DNA of 64,000 bases, from assembly GCF_025612915.1 (NCBI RefSeq), contig NC_069113.1, positions 13,744,001 through 13,808,000 on the forward strand, in the 5' to 3' direction. The stretch is from Magallana angulata. Its lineage: Eukaryota; Mollusca; Bivalvia; Ostreida; Ostreidae. A program made the translations under genes and the position numbers. How positions within the stretch are numbered: the first letter of the stretch is position 1; the number at the start of each line of letters is the position of its first letter. Below the pieces are notes generated by a model. It was given only the letters and a program-made list of their open reading frames with translations, was not told the origin of the DNA and did no database searches. Below are positions 1 to 11,589 of this stretch, piece by piece.

Positions 1-217
1 GAAGATATTTTATGCCCGGGCATCTGTTACAACTTTTCCACCCGGAAAACTGGTATCTTTTTGGAGAAAACTGGCTACTTGTTATAACTCTTCCCGCTTC
101 AGAGTTTTCTGCAGCTAGGGAAACTTTTCTCTTTTGGACCAACGAAGCCCGTCAATTTTTTTACACCAACAGTACTTAGACATTTGTAAGAGGGACGAAT
201 GGTACCATATATAGGCC

Positions 218-560
218 TATAATAACGAGATTATCATGGTGCATAGAAATATGTTACTGAATTGTACTAACTTCAGTTCAATTTGATTAAATAAAATTCA
301 GTTTTCCGCACTTTTTTGCGCGACGTGTTTTTGGGTGTATGGAGTTGTCGCGTGTTTCCTAATAACAGTAAGAAATCTCGTAATTACAAAATAGTAAATC
401 TTGTTATTATGAGAAAAGATCTCGCAATTACATGTACGTTAAAATCATCTCGTAAATTCAAGAAAATATCTCGTTATTATAAGATAATTGCCTCACATTT
501 CTGAGAAAAATTATCATATACATGTTATTACGAGATAATTATTTCTGATCTCAAATTGTT
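218..560. repeat. Degenerate block of short palindromic AT words
   Basis: The stretch repeats variants of a word like TCTCGTTATTACGAGA several times in both orientations (for example near 222, 377, 403, 420, 465 and 525). It has no coding look. It may be a worn foldback element or a cluster of short palindromes. The rest of 1-1119 shows no gene. Confidence 0.4.
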
Positions 561-710
561 CAAATGCTAGCATTTTTATCAATTCAAATGGGTTTTATTT
601 CAATATTGATTTATATTTAATTCATTAATGAAATACATTGCTTCACATTCTTAATGTGTGATTTTGATTTTATTTTTTTTTTTTTACATTAAACGTCCTT
701 CCCCGCCAAA

Positions 711-714
<4 letters not shown>

Positions 715-771
<57 letters not shown>
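715..771. repeat. (GA)n microsatellite
   Basis: An almost perfect GA dinucleotide run of about 28 units, broken only near its right end by GAGCGAG. Confidence 0.95.
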
Positions 772-778
<7 letters not shown>

Positions 779-1119
779 TACATTATTGCAGCTACATTGT
801 ACACAGTATTGTAAAAGTTCATGAATTTTATGTTTGATGACTTATACTAAACCTTGAGATAACTGCATCCTATTTTTCTGGCCTGTAAGTAAAACTCTTT
901 AATAGATCTAGACCTGCTTCCTATGTTACTTCTAGTAATACATGCCATGCTCTCTTGTTCATTTCAATGACCTTTAAAAATGTAGGAAAAAATGAAATAT
1001 TAAACATTTAAATTTTACATGTTTATTCATAATTTTAATAACATGTTATTTGCTTCCATCAACAACATCACACACTGTTTATTCTCACACACTTCAGATT
1101 TGTCACTAATGCATTTTTT

Positions 1120-3277
1120 TCATTTTGATTTTGACTTTGAAGGCTTTTTGTCTTTCATTGTCTTGAGTTTCTTTATTTCTCTGTACAGGACTTTTTCTTG
1201 TACTGAAAAACAGAGAATAGAATATAACAATTATATAGAAATTAAACAATATAGACAAAATCTAATTTGACTGTAAAATATGTGATGTTATGCTAATGAA
1301 CTAAATTAATTAACATATTTTTAAGCATTGTTGCTGTAATGTACATGTCAATTAGATTGTTTATGATGTATACAAATCACTGAATAAATATTGTTTAGAT
1401 TAAACATAATTTTGGGGTTAATTTATATTACAAGTCTTAACCTAAAATAATAAAAATATGCAAGTGACAAATATGGTCTTTTTATAATGACTCACCTAAT
1501 GGATCAAACATCACAGCTTCTCCAGGACCATCTATTTTTGGTCTTATACGAACATATTTATGCTTTGTTCCTGCCAAACTCTCAAATAAGACTAATACAT
1601 TCCTGTAAATAAAGATATTAATTTATTAAAAACATTATAAGATGTTTACAATGAAAGATATTGGACCTGGTAGTATGTAAAAATGCACAGGTTATTGGTG
1701 AATGGTTTTTGAAACAATAAAATGTACGTGATGTAGTGCTGAACTTTTAATTAATTTAAATGTTTTTTTCTGTAGCCCTTCTGTTTAAAAGATTGATCCT
1801 TCGAAATTAAAAACTGATTAGATCCGTAAGAAATCTTTGTCACTTAAAGCCTTTATATTTTTATATATATTGGTGCATCTGATACACTGTACATTTCATA
1901 TAATTATATCATTTCATGGTTAACCATATCACAGGCCTCTGAATTTCTATCAATAAGCTGTCAAATGTGATGGGAAGAGAGATACATACCCTATCTGTAT
2001 ATAAATACACCTGGTGTATCTATATATAGATAGGGTATATATCTATCTCTTCCCATTACATTTAGCAGCTTACTGATAGAAATTCAGAGGCTTGGACCAT
2101 ATTTACCGGGTACAATAAAATAAGATATTTTCAGGCTTTTACTTAGTCTAGTATATAATACCGAGCGCAGCGAGAGGCGGGCGAAGCCCGCCTCGCGAAG
2201 CGAGGATTAATGGTAACACGTATATATAAGAAAATCAGTGAAAAATGAAAGTTGAATCAGGGGTACTAAGGCCCAGAAAATTTTCTTCCAGCCATGGGCG
2301 CCGCCATATTGGCCGCCATTTTGTTTTTAAAAAGTTAGTTCGATCATTGATTGACTGGTAGTTATCGGTGTTTATTGCCCCTAAACTCGATTTAATAAGT
2401 TCCAATGTTTCAATAGAAGGTAATTTGAATTAAAAGAAATTAAAAAAGAAAACAAATAAGTTTTAATAGTGCTTCAATCAAGAAACACGACTTGCTCTAT
2501 GTATGTCTTATCAAATTATCAGATGGAAAATGAAAACATTAACGCCAAGGAACTGATCTTTAAGATTCTGAATAAAGTATTCAATTTTATTACATTGGCA
2601 TTCATATGAATTAAATTGATGAACAATGAAAGAAGAAAGAAAAATTCCGAATCACGTTAGTCTCTTCGGCTATTTCCGAAGACGTTTTACGTCTGAAATA
2701 TGACGTCATAATATAGACTGAGCACGCGACATTTAGTTTAACTCTGACGAATGATTTGAGAAGGCAATCATGCTGGCGGATCCTACTGTGTGCGTTTTAA
2801 ATAGATTTTATTATACAAAAATCAAACTGCACTGTGTTAAATCTGCGCTCGGTCCAACGGTCACACCGTTTACATATTATATCCTATTAGATATCGTGTC
2901 ATTGGGGCGACTGGTCCGATAATTATCAGTCCAGTATTTACTAGGGTCTTTAATTATGCATACAGTCCAGTATTTACTAGGGTCTTTAATTATGCATACA
3001 GTCCCGTATTTACTAGGGTCTTTAATTATGCATACCTGTGCTAGTTCGAATTTTCTCGTCCCAAGAACCTATGTTTACCATATAATCTTAACAAACTTTG
3101 TGAATTGAACTAAAACGGACAGTGTAAATTGTGAAAAATCATTCTTCTTAAATCCTTTAATTTTAATGCACTTTTTAATACACTAAGAATGTGGAAAAAT
3201 GAAAGCTTTAAAAACCCTTACCTTCCTTTGGTAGCCATCGCATCAACGTTACTTAAAGTCTTGAAATGACCTCTCAT
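1120..3277 (-). CDS. mRpL33: Mitochondrial ribosomal protein L33 (bL33m), three exons
   Basis: Structural protein of the mitochondrial large ribosomal subunit. Coding exons on the minus strand are 3277-3222, 1602-1496 and 1202-1120; every junction has GT/AG ends and phases fit (56, 107 and 83 nt, giving 81 aa). The joined protein reads RNVLVLFESLAGTKHKY, then VMFDPLVQEKVLYREIKKLK, matching the L33 pattern of a KNILV-like start, an AGT motif and a DP..V...VL..E..K tail. The first in-frame ATG is at 3275-3277 (MRGHF); a second at 3236-3238 (MATKGR) is an alternative start and would shorten a mitochondrial targeting segment. The C-terminus is lysine/serine rich. Intron 1 contains two mobile elements and a 36-bp triplicate. 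Identification is from recall of the family, not a search. Confidence 0.85.
1930..2094. mobile_element. hAT-like foldback MITE
   Basis: Two arms of about 70 bp are inverted copies: the left begins CACAGGCCTCTGAATTTC and the right ends GAAATTCAGAGGCTTG. The flanks AACCATAT (1922-1929) and GACCATAT (2095-2102) look like an 8-bp target duplication with one change, as expected for hAT elements. No coding capacity. It sits in intron 1 of the L33 gene. Confidence 0.7.
2161..2852. mobile_element. Probable non-autonomous DNA element with short inverted ends
   Basis: The ends CCGAGCGCAG and CTGCGCTCGG are perfect 10-bp inverted repeats 692 bp apart. Just inside the left end a GC-rich hairpin (GAGGCGGGC / GCCCGCCTC) stands out in AT-rich DNA. 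The interior has a double GCCGCCAT word near 2290-2325 and a TGACGTCA palindrome near 2702. No clear target duplication was found, so the boundaries are tentative. Confidence 0.45.
2928..3035. repeat. Three tandem copies of a 36-bp unit
   Basis: Three consecutive 36-bp units (starting AGTCCAGTATTTACTAGGG) differ by about one base, in intron 1 of the L33 gene close to exon 1. The near-identity suggests recent expansion. Confidence 0.95.
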
Positions 3278-5142
3278 AATTTTACAATACAAAAGTGTTT
3301 ATGCGACCACGACAACAACAGAAGGGTGTGCACGATTTATTTCACAGTTATTGAAAGAGACAATTACAGAAAAAATACCAACAACAAATAGTAATTCCCT
3401 ATATCCTAAATGAATTGAACCAGCATCAAATTAGCGCAGTATTTAAGAAATTTGTCTATAACTGAAAACGTTAAAGGCCAATTTAAAAAAAATATATATT
3501 TCCTGGATACGCACCTCATCGAATATATGCTGACTCCTTTATTGTTTTTGTGCCAAACTATCCATTAAGTAAGATTAAACCAACGAAAAATATGCAAACT
3601 TCAGATAGGTACTCTCCAGTATATATAGAAAAAACGTTATGAGAAGAAAAGCCTAGAGAAATTTATATAATCAATAAAAAATAAATCACTCGACACAAAT
3701 GAAAAAAAAACTTAGAATAAATAAAGTGATGGAGTTAAAACAAACATGTATAGGTGAGGTATCATCAGTGCATTGAAGACTGATGGATGGCCACTACAAT
3801 TATTAAAGCTGCTTGGTCCGATTTTATATCAAATTTTATGCACGCTTTTAAACAATTGCTATGCTTAGTATATGTACAATAATAGACATTGCAGTAGTTT
3901 TACCCGTCAATTATGCCAAATTTCAATGAAGAAAAATACGTACAAAATTTGCTAACAAAACAAACGACATTAAAAGGTACCGCGTTATTTCGCCTCATGT
4001 TAAATTTCACCCCTGACGACGAGACGGGTATGGTTGTATTTCAAATTTGACATCGCTTTAAAAAAGGTCAAAATGATCAGACAAATTACAAATAAACATG
4101 TATACGTTTTGTTCGCTAATATTTCTGAAGTCTGCTTTCTTTACAATCAATGCATAGCATGCGGGTTGAATAACCCCAATCATTCGGGGGACGAAACCAA
4201 GCAGTTTCATTTTCTAAACATTCCCGTGATGCTTGTTTTTTTGTTTGCCCAAAAAGAAATTATTTTTATTTACTTTGAATATTTCTAACTTTGAAAGGAG
4301 ACTGATTCTGCTGGTGTAAATATGAGAAAGTCCATAACTTTGTAAGATAAATGATTTGTATGGAAAAAATGTTGATACTGTAAAAACAAAAAAATCGGAC
4401 CAAGCAGCTTTAAAAAATATCAGTCAGTCTTGAAATATGCATTGAACGCTCTATCCGACGTTACGTACAGTGATACCACTGAAAAGTTTGTAAATTTTTA
4501 CTTTTTCACCATATACATATATTTTATCGAAAAACAACATTTGTCAAAATCTTGTTCCTGAGTCATTTCTTATACCTATTTTGAAAAACCAATAGGCCCA
4601 TATATACTGTATTTCGATCTTATATTTCTTTAGAATATTATCGAAATATTTTTTATATCTTCTAGAAATTCGTGATATTGTTGTGAAACGTAAAATCTTA
4701 TAAAATGATTATTCAGTAATTTGTTTTAATGTATGTCATGTGTAAATTTAATCAATAATCAGTAATCAGTGAAATCTGCATTTCTGCGATCGATCCGACA
4801 CTGACCAAAAAAAATCATAACGTCAGAAAACCTTTGAAATTAAAAGCTTGTTTTCAATGAAATAGATACTGAAAAAGACCTCAAAAAGTCGTGCTTTGCT
4901 AGCCTTGCTTATACTTTAAATATACTTTGCCCATCACCTCAGTTTGAACAAGAATCTTGTACATGGTGATCGCGTGTTGACAGAGGTGTAAGCGAGTCCT
5001 ATGTGAACGATCTTTGTTGCTTGAACGCAACCGGAAATACAATTCCGGAATTTTACGGAATATCACGAATGCCACGTTAGCAAGCAAACGTGCATCTACG
5101 AGTAACCATATTCAGCGTTGCACGGGGATTTACATCGCAGAT
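3278..5142. other. Divergent intergenic region between mRpL33 and TMED10
   Basis: The two genes are transcribed away from each other, so both promoters should lie here. Apart from the TTAA-flanked element at 3807-4409, I see no gene. No TATA box or other clear promoter motif was identified. Confidence 0.5.
3807..4409. mobile_element. Non-autonomous element with TTAA flanks (piggyBac-like target)
   Basis: The left end AGCTGCTTGGTCCGATTTT and the right end AAAATCGGACCAAGCAGCT are perfect 19-bp inverted repeats. TTAA lies directly outside both ends (3803-3806 and 4410-4413), the target used by piggyBac-type transposases. The 603-bp interior encodes nothing convincing. The ends do not start with the usual piggyBac CCY, so the superfamily is inferred from the target only. 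Confidence 0.75.
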
Positions 5143-8100
5143 ATGGATGTACTGCATATATTGTCTGTGTTGGTGTTATTAACAGTTGTTTCAGTTGACT
5201 CTCTTATGTTTCACTTGGCAGCAAATCAGAAGAAATGTTTAAAGGAGGAAATCCACAAAGATGTTTTGGTTACCGGCGAATACCAACTCTCGGATGTACC
5301 GGGTCACAAAACACAGCTTCTGGTACTAGCAACTTTGTTTTTGTTTATGGAATCATATATGTGAATCTTTATATCATCGAAGTTCATTCAGCGTGTTTCA
5401 TACTGCACAACCTCGCTCAACGCCTGTTTGTACACTGTACCATCCATGATGAGACTGTTTTCTGGTTGGGTCTGTGGCATATTGTAAACTGAAATACTGC
5501 ATTTGTACATTTTGTACTGGGACAGCAGTTATAAAAATCCATTATAAGACAAAAACGTGTATACTGATCTATACTCACTTTATAATATGTCCCATATATA
5601 TACAAATTGTGTAAACAATTGTAGTCAATTGTACACCAAATTGCACAGATCAGTGGGTACTGTTATAGGCCTATCGTAAATAACAATTTGGAATGTATCC
5701 CAATTGGAATATGAATGATTATTCAGTATGTTAAAATGAAAAATATTCATATTTAGAAATTATACATTAAATGTGTAATGGGGTGATAGAATTGTTGACA
5801 GCCAGACTGTGTTTGAACATGGTACTTCTGAATGGTGTCCGGTCAAGTCGTATACAGACCAACTCGTATACAGGTCAACTCGTATACAGAATTTCCGCGT
5901 AAAAAAAAGAAATTCAACTCGTATACAAAAAAATTTAAAAGTAACTTAAAACACTTGGTTTCTTGTAATAAAATTTATTTATATATTGCTTCCGTAATTC
6001 AGCGTAAAAAGGACAGATAGAGTAAAATGGATGTTATCAACTATTACAAAGATTGCAAAATTCATACATGTATAATTGTGCATTATCATTAAACTCGGTA
6101 ACGATGTGAAATTACAACAAAAAAATGAACGATAATTAATTGTGTCAATCCGATTATTATTATTTGCTAATTTTTTCTACACATCAAAACAATAATTGTT
6201 AAAACAACAAGCGCGTTGTTTCTTGCTTCTCCAAACGGATGACATCTCAAAGGCTAATTAAGATACTCCTCATTATTTTGTTTGAAAAAAATATATCCAA
6301 CTTTCCGCTTTTATATATCATTTCCCAAACTTCTTTCAACATGGTACGACACCTGTGTGTTTCCTGTTGACTTTTAGTTTTTTTATGCAGAAATTTTTGT
6401 ATACGAGTTGACTTTCGTTTTTTTATGCGGAGAATTTTGTATACGAGTTGACCTGTATACGAGTTGGTCTGTGTACGACTTGACTGTAAATCTTCTGAAT
6501 CTTTAGTCAGGTGCTCTACCAACTGAGCTATCTGGCACGAGCAATAAATCTAATCTGACCATCACAAATGCAACAATTTTCTTGTAATCAGTGTAATAAT
6601 TAGATTACAGTCTGCAAGAAGTTTGAATCTACGTAGTACTGCATGATCTATATCCAAAACATAAGTGTTACAGAGAAACTTATTGTTTTTTATGATATAA
6701 AGGTTAATATTTGCCCACGTTTTATTTTTGCCCCTTTCACTAGTGCTGAAACGAATACCATAAATCAGTATTCGAATATTCGTGAGTGCTATTCGATTCG
6801 TATTCGAATATTCATAGACGTCATAGACAATGTATTAAGCATATATGATAGTTTGTAAATACTAAGTGGGTGTATGTGTAGACTGCTTAAACATGTCAGT
6901 TCGAAGTTGACACTTAATGCATGAGTATCTATTGAATATATTGGGTGCGCATTTAATTTTTAAACAAATAATAATATAACGATTTTTAAAAAAATTTCAT
7001 CAACTACAATCAAAAGAGTTATTACTTCTTTAATAATATACTGCAGTCCTGACTCCTGGATGAGACCAGAGACATAAATAATGTTATTTATGTCTCTGAT
7101 GAGACCGATACGTAACTTCGTAAGTCAGTCCAAATATTTCCGCCATGTTTGATATAGTATTAAACAGAAAACTGATAACGCTCATAACTCCGGAAATGTT
7201 CTGTTTATTTAAAAAAAAAACAAATTATATCGAAGTATCTTTTAAAAAAAGCTTTGGATGTACCTTTCCATATTAACTCTCCGTAGCTCACACTCGTTCA
7301 ACCAGTTAAGCAATTTTTTTTCTTCAGCGTCTGACATGAATTGAAAAATCCAGAATGTTTGTCTCCGTTCGATCTAAACCCTGCTTTTACTTTCAAGGTA
7401 AACACGCATGGCGGAAGAGTCATTTACTGAGTTAAGTAATAGACTCTACCAAGCATGGCAGTCATATATGGCTTTATATTTACTTTCGTTCCCAGTAAAA
7501 TAAAATAACACGATGCTGCATAGTTTACAGTGCTTGATATGGGTGTTTAACATGTGATCGAATATTCGAATGCTTAATATACATTCGAATATTAGAAATT
7601 TACTATTCATTCGCGAATATTCGAACATTCGTTTCAGCACTACCTTTCACCTTCGTTGTCAATGGGCAGATTTAAGACTGAGTGAATTGAAACAAGACAA
7701 GTTATCTCTATTAATACGACTGTGTTTGGGCTATTTTAAGACAGGGCGAAGTCATTTATCAGTATAGAAGGGCAAAATAACACATGGGCAAAAATAACCA
7801 TGTAGACAGTAGTTTATACATGTATTACATGTTTGTGGATCAATGCAGTCAAAGTTTGATATCTTAAAATTCCACTACCTGTGCTGTCGCATCATGTTTT
7901 GGTACAAGACCAAATTCCACTAAATTGGGAAAATCAATTGACATTATTTTTTTTTTTTTTTAAATTAGGAAATGTTTTCTTTCTTCAATTCATTTGAATA
8001 TATCTGTGGAAAGTCCCTTATGCACTAGACTAATCACTTAAAATTTTAGAAATTATAAATTCTTATATTCTGTTGAATTTTGGGTTCATACACATGAATT

Positions 8101-9767
8101 GATAATTGAAGTAAATATATTTTTTTTTAATTCAATATGGAAGAGATATTTACTCTGTTTTATCAACATCAATTTGAGTGTTCCCTGGTTATGATTAGGT
8201 GCTTTATAATTCATTGATATAAGCATTACAAAATGTATGATCTTTAGTGCACAATGTTTTCCTTTTCAATGTTGGTTAGTGTTGGTAAGTTCTCCATTAA
8301 GTCTCTCTTTACATACCGGTATTTCTAACAGGTGACAGATTCCAAGGGTCATATTCTCTATCAGAAGGATGATGCCAAGAAAGGGAAGTTTGCCTTCACG
8401 ACTGAGGAGTATGACATGTTTGAAGTCTGCTTCAACAACAGAATGCCAGGGGGTATGTACCATGCATCTCACAAAGGAATAATGGTCACCAGGTCTCGTT
8501 TTTATAACTGCATGTACGAATCTATATAAAAAACAAAAAAAAATTGGGGGGGGGGGGGTGATGAGAATGTAAAAAGTTTGAAATTTCCAAGGAGAGATCC
8601 AGACCCTCCTGATCTCCCTCTAGTTCCATGCATGTACTGGATAAATCCATATAATATTGATAATAATTTCATATCCATAACAATCTACCATGACTTTTTT
8701 CATACTTCTGGATTGTTAAATGAAGCTGGAAAGTAAATACAAGCTGCTGCTCTATTGCTGAAATGTGCAACTCTCAACAAACATGTAATAGATAGATGAT
8801 TATACATTGTAGAAATCATATCAGTGAATTGTACATGGTAGTTAATAACATATCAATGAAATTCTACTTATTTTTTAAAGGTGGCCAGAGTCCAGACAGA
8901 GAAGTGTCTTTAGATATGAAACATGGAGTAGAAGCCAAGAGTTATGACGAGGTCTGTTAACCCTTTGAACTTTTTAATCAAGCTATATTAGAGTTGTGTG
9001 AAATTTTGAATTGCAGGTCTGTTGTATAAAAATTATGAAGACTTAATATGTTAGAACTTAGAAGTACAATTTGCCATATTTAGATATTTTAGATATTATT
9101 TTTTTTTACTTCATTATTGAAGATTTTGCTATAAAAATAGTGCACATTTTTACATTACAGTTGGCTAAAGCAGAGAAGCTCAAACCATTAGAAGTGGAAT
9201 TAAGAAGATTGGAAGATCTATCCAAATCAATTGTAGATGATTTTGAGTATATGAAATCTAGGGAAAAGATGATGAGAGATACCAATGGTGAATATTTTTA
9301 TCAAAACAAGAATATTAGTTCAATAAATGAAACCCATTTTGTATAATCAATGTGAAATGAAATAAAATCTAGAAAAATTTTATGTTTATGATACTACTGA
9401 TTTGGAGAAGAAAAGCAAATATCAAGTGTGGAGATAAGAATCTGTAACACACAACCAGAGTCTAGCATTAGAAATTCAGTTTAAGCAATTTATCACATTT
9501 GTCAGTCACTATGCTTCGAAACTTTTTGAAAAAAGAAATGTTTTGCTAAAATGAAAAATAGTGCCTGCACCTTTGTGGCAAGACAGCTCATAATTTATTT
9601 AAAAAATGTGAAGCATATGTATCAACCTTGTTGTCTTGTTTTCAGAGTCCACCCATTCCCGAGTGATGTACTTCAGTATCTTCTCGATGTGCTGCCTTCT
9701 GGGACTGGCTACCTGGCAGGTGCTCTACCTCAGGCGATTCTTCAAGGCCAAGAAGCTCATTGAATGA
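5143..9767 (+). CDS. TMED10: TMED10 / p24-delta transmembrane cargo receptor, five exons
   Basis: p24 family protein cycling between ER and Golgi as a cargo receptor for COPI/COPII vesicles. Exons are 5143-5322, 8332-8452, 8881-8951, 9161-9287 and 9646-9767, all with GT/AG borders and matching phases, giving 206 aa. ATG 5143 was chosen over upstream in-frame ATGs because it starts a signal peptide ([16 protein letters not shown]). The GOLD domain has the paired cysteines in [11 protein letters not shown] and MFEVCF, followed by [17 protein letters not shown] coiled coil, one membrane helix ([20 protein letters not shown]) and the cytosolic tail [13 protein letters not shown]. That tail has the FF motif and the dilysine retrieval signal typical of TMED10. 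The human protein is 219 aa, so this looks complete. Intron 1 (3 kb) carries nested transposons. Confidence 0.96.
5801..6536 (-). repeat. tRNA-derived SINE head split by a later insertion
   Basis: On the minus strand 6536-6492 reads like the 5' part of a tRNA: acceptor GCCAGAT, then A-box TAGCTCAGTTGG and a D-arm. The remaining T-arm-like part and the closing acceptor strand GTCTGGC lie at 5824-5801. Joined across the intervening element the unit is 69 nt with a pairing acceptor stem, but the anticodon arm is imperfect. It is best seen as a decayed tRNA-like SINE rather than a working tRNA gene. Confidence 0.6.
5834..6491. mobile_element. Mutator-like non-autonomous element with subrepeated inverted ends
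   Basis: Long inverted ends consist of repeated GTATACGAGTTG / CAACTCGTATAC words (5845-5930 and 6396-6485). CTTCTGAAT occurs immediately outside both ends (5825-5833 and 6492-6500), a 9-bp target duplication typical of Mutator-like elements. The 658-bp interior has no convincing gene. It interrupts the tRNA-like sequence described for 5801-6536. Confidence 0.75.
6702..7799. mobile_element. Outer inverted-repeat element interrupted by a hAT element
   Basis: The left end (6702-6736, GGTTAATATTTGCCCACG) and the right end (about 7765-7799, ending GGGCAAAAATAACC) are imperfect inverted repeats. Between them lies the hAT element 6741-7642 and about 150 bp of further sequence. This reads as an older small element into which a hAT element jumped. 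No target duplication for the outer element was recognised. Confidence 0.5.
6741..7642. mobile_element. Non-autonomous hAT element with TAGTGCTGAAACGAAT ends
   Basis: The ends TAGTGCTGAAACGAAT and ATTCGTTTCAGCACTA are inverted repeats, and CCTTTCAC lies outside both (6733-6740 and 7643-7650), an 8-bp duplication as made by hAT transposases. Subterminal regions are dense in ATTCGAATATTCG palindromes on both sides, likely transposase-binding repeats. There is no transposase ORF in 902 bp. It lies in TMED10 intron 1. Confidence 0.85.
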
Positions 9768-11589
9768 ACACGGCCAATATAGGACTATTAGAAAAATATT
9801 TATTAAATTCCAATTTTTTTCCAAACTTAAGATCATATTGTGGAATTGGTTTTGGTTTTTCAAATGCATTTTGGACGATTTCAAACTTGTTTGTCTGGGG
9901 TTTTATTTTTGTAACATAAAAATATCAAGCTAAATGAATATGTCATTTGTGATCTCATTTCAGTACCAGTTTTTAAAAATTCTGAATTATTTCATACCAA
10001 CAATGGAGTTAAAAAGACATTTAAGTTTTTTGTACATATATCACTGATATTTGATGCAACATTGTAAAGATGGTGTTATTTTTATGTACAGTATTTGTGA
10101 ATTTTTTTTTCAATGTTGGCAAGTCCTATGTTAACCAAAGGTGTTCCCATTTGAAATTTAGAATTTTTATAATCTTGGAATTTGAATGCTGCATGTCAAT
10201 CACAAAAAGTTCCATGCCAGTACAAATTCATAACCATAATTCATGTGTGTATGATGATTGGGAATTCTGTATATGCTTTTTAACTTTAAAGGGGTGGGTG
10301 TTGAACATGAATTGACTTAATAGTGCTTCATGATAAATGTGCAACATCATAAGCAACAAAAATTCCCAAATGTCATGCAACAGTTATTCTCTTACAGTGT
10401 TACTGAATTGCGTTACTAGAGAAATGTTCAGATTTAATCAATAGAATGGGAAATTTCATCAAAAGAAAAAGAGAGGAGATCATGTCACTTAAAAACACAT
10501 GTACATGTATTCATGAACAATTGTACAAGTCTTCTACTGTGGATGTTTTATGTGAAAGGATGTGTTCTTTGTTATATATGTAGCAGTATGGGAGTTGGGT
10601 GCTTCTTATATAAATTGAATTTGGTTGTTACGGTATAATTTATCCCTTTTCTTTATTATAACTCCAGCTTTAGTTTAAGGAGAGTAATGATTTTAAATAC
10701 ACACACTCTCAATTATGTTCACTCTGTAGCGTTGACATTCCCCAATTCTTCACTTGTGTATATTTAACCTGTAACGCTGTGTTATATCCCAGTGTTCGTT
10801 ACGTGCAAACCCAGTTCAAATGCAGGGTTTATACATACCTATTTCATAATTGTTTTGTTATCTTTTATTTGCTAACTTAAGAATGGATGAAAGTTGAATG
10901 TATAGTGGGGGAAATTGACTTTTCTTTGTAATGTATAAAAGAGATGTCTGTCAATGTTTATCATTGAATGATAAAAGTTTTATGGAAAATTTATGATTTG
11001 CTCTTCTTTGAAATTTTAAAGGCAAGGAAAATAAATTGAATATGTAGTTTCAGTTTCCAAACTTACCCTATTTTTTGACCTCAACTTGTAAAGAAACCAA
11101 TTATTGATTTGATATAAGAAAACATGTATCAGAGAAATGAAGAGAGTACCTGGGCACAAATCCTATTAAAACAGTTCAGAAAATCACCGTGTGCATGGCA
11201 TATAATGATGGAAATCTCTCACTCGATCACGTCCGGTTATCGTTACTAGAAACACAACTCGCACAATAATAAATTACAATCATTTATCAATCGCGTTATT
11301 CAAACTGTAAGAAAATTTAAGAAATAAATGCCCATATATACTGTTATCAAAATAGATAACTTTTCATCCTCACTATGTTTTAGTAATAAGGAATACGGGA
11401 AAGCGAATAGTACTCCATTCCGCTAACGGAGGTGTTGGAGAGAGGAGCGGATCTATTAAAACTCCTGTAATTTGCACCGCGAGCTGATAATATTTGACTA
11501 ATTGTGCTCTTGGTTTTAAAACAACAGTTTCGTGAAGACACCTGCTAAAAATTATCCAAGCCCCCCCCCCCCCCTCCCACCCCCTCCAT
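9768..11589 (+). other. TMED10 3' untranslated region and downstream spacer
   Basis: No further coding sequence is seen after the TMED10 stop. An AATAAA near 11029 could end a long 3' UTR. From about 11150 to 11590 the sequence is unassigned, and a poly-C run sits at about 11561-11574. Confidence 0.4.

Noticed and set aside
5014-5142. Longer in-frame start for TMED10
   Set aside because: The extension would bury the signal peptide. MDVL at 5143 starts the hydrophobic leader as in other p24 proteins.
11474-11486. 13-bp word TGCACCGCGAGCT shared with about 25077
   Set aside because: The match does not extend on either side, so it could be chance or a very worn repeat.
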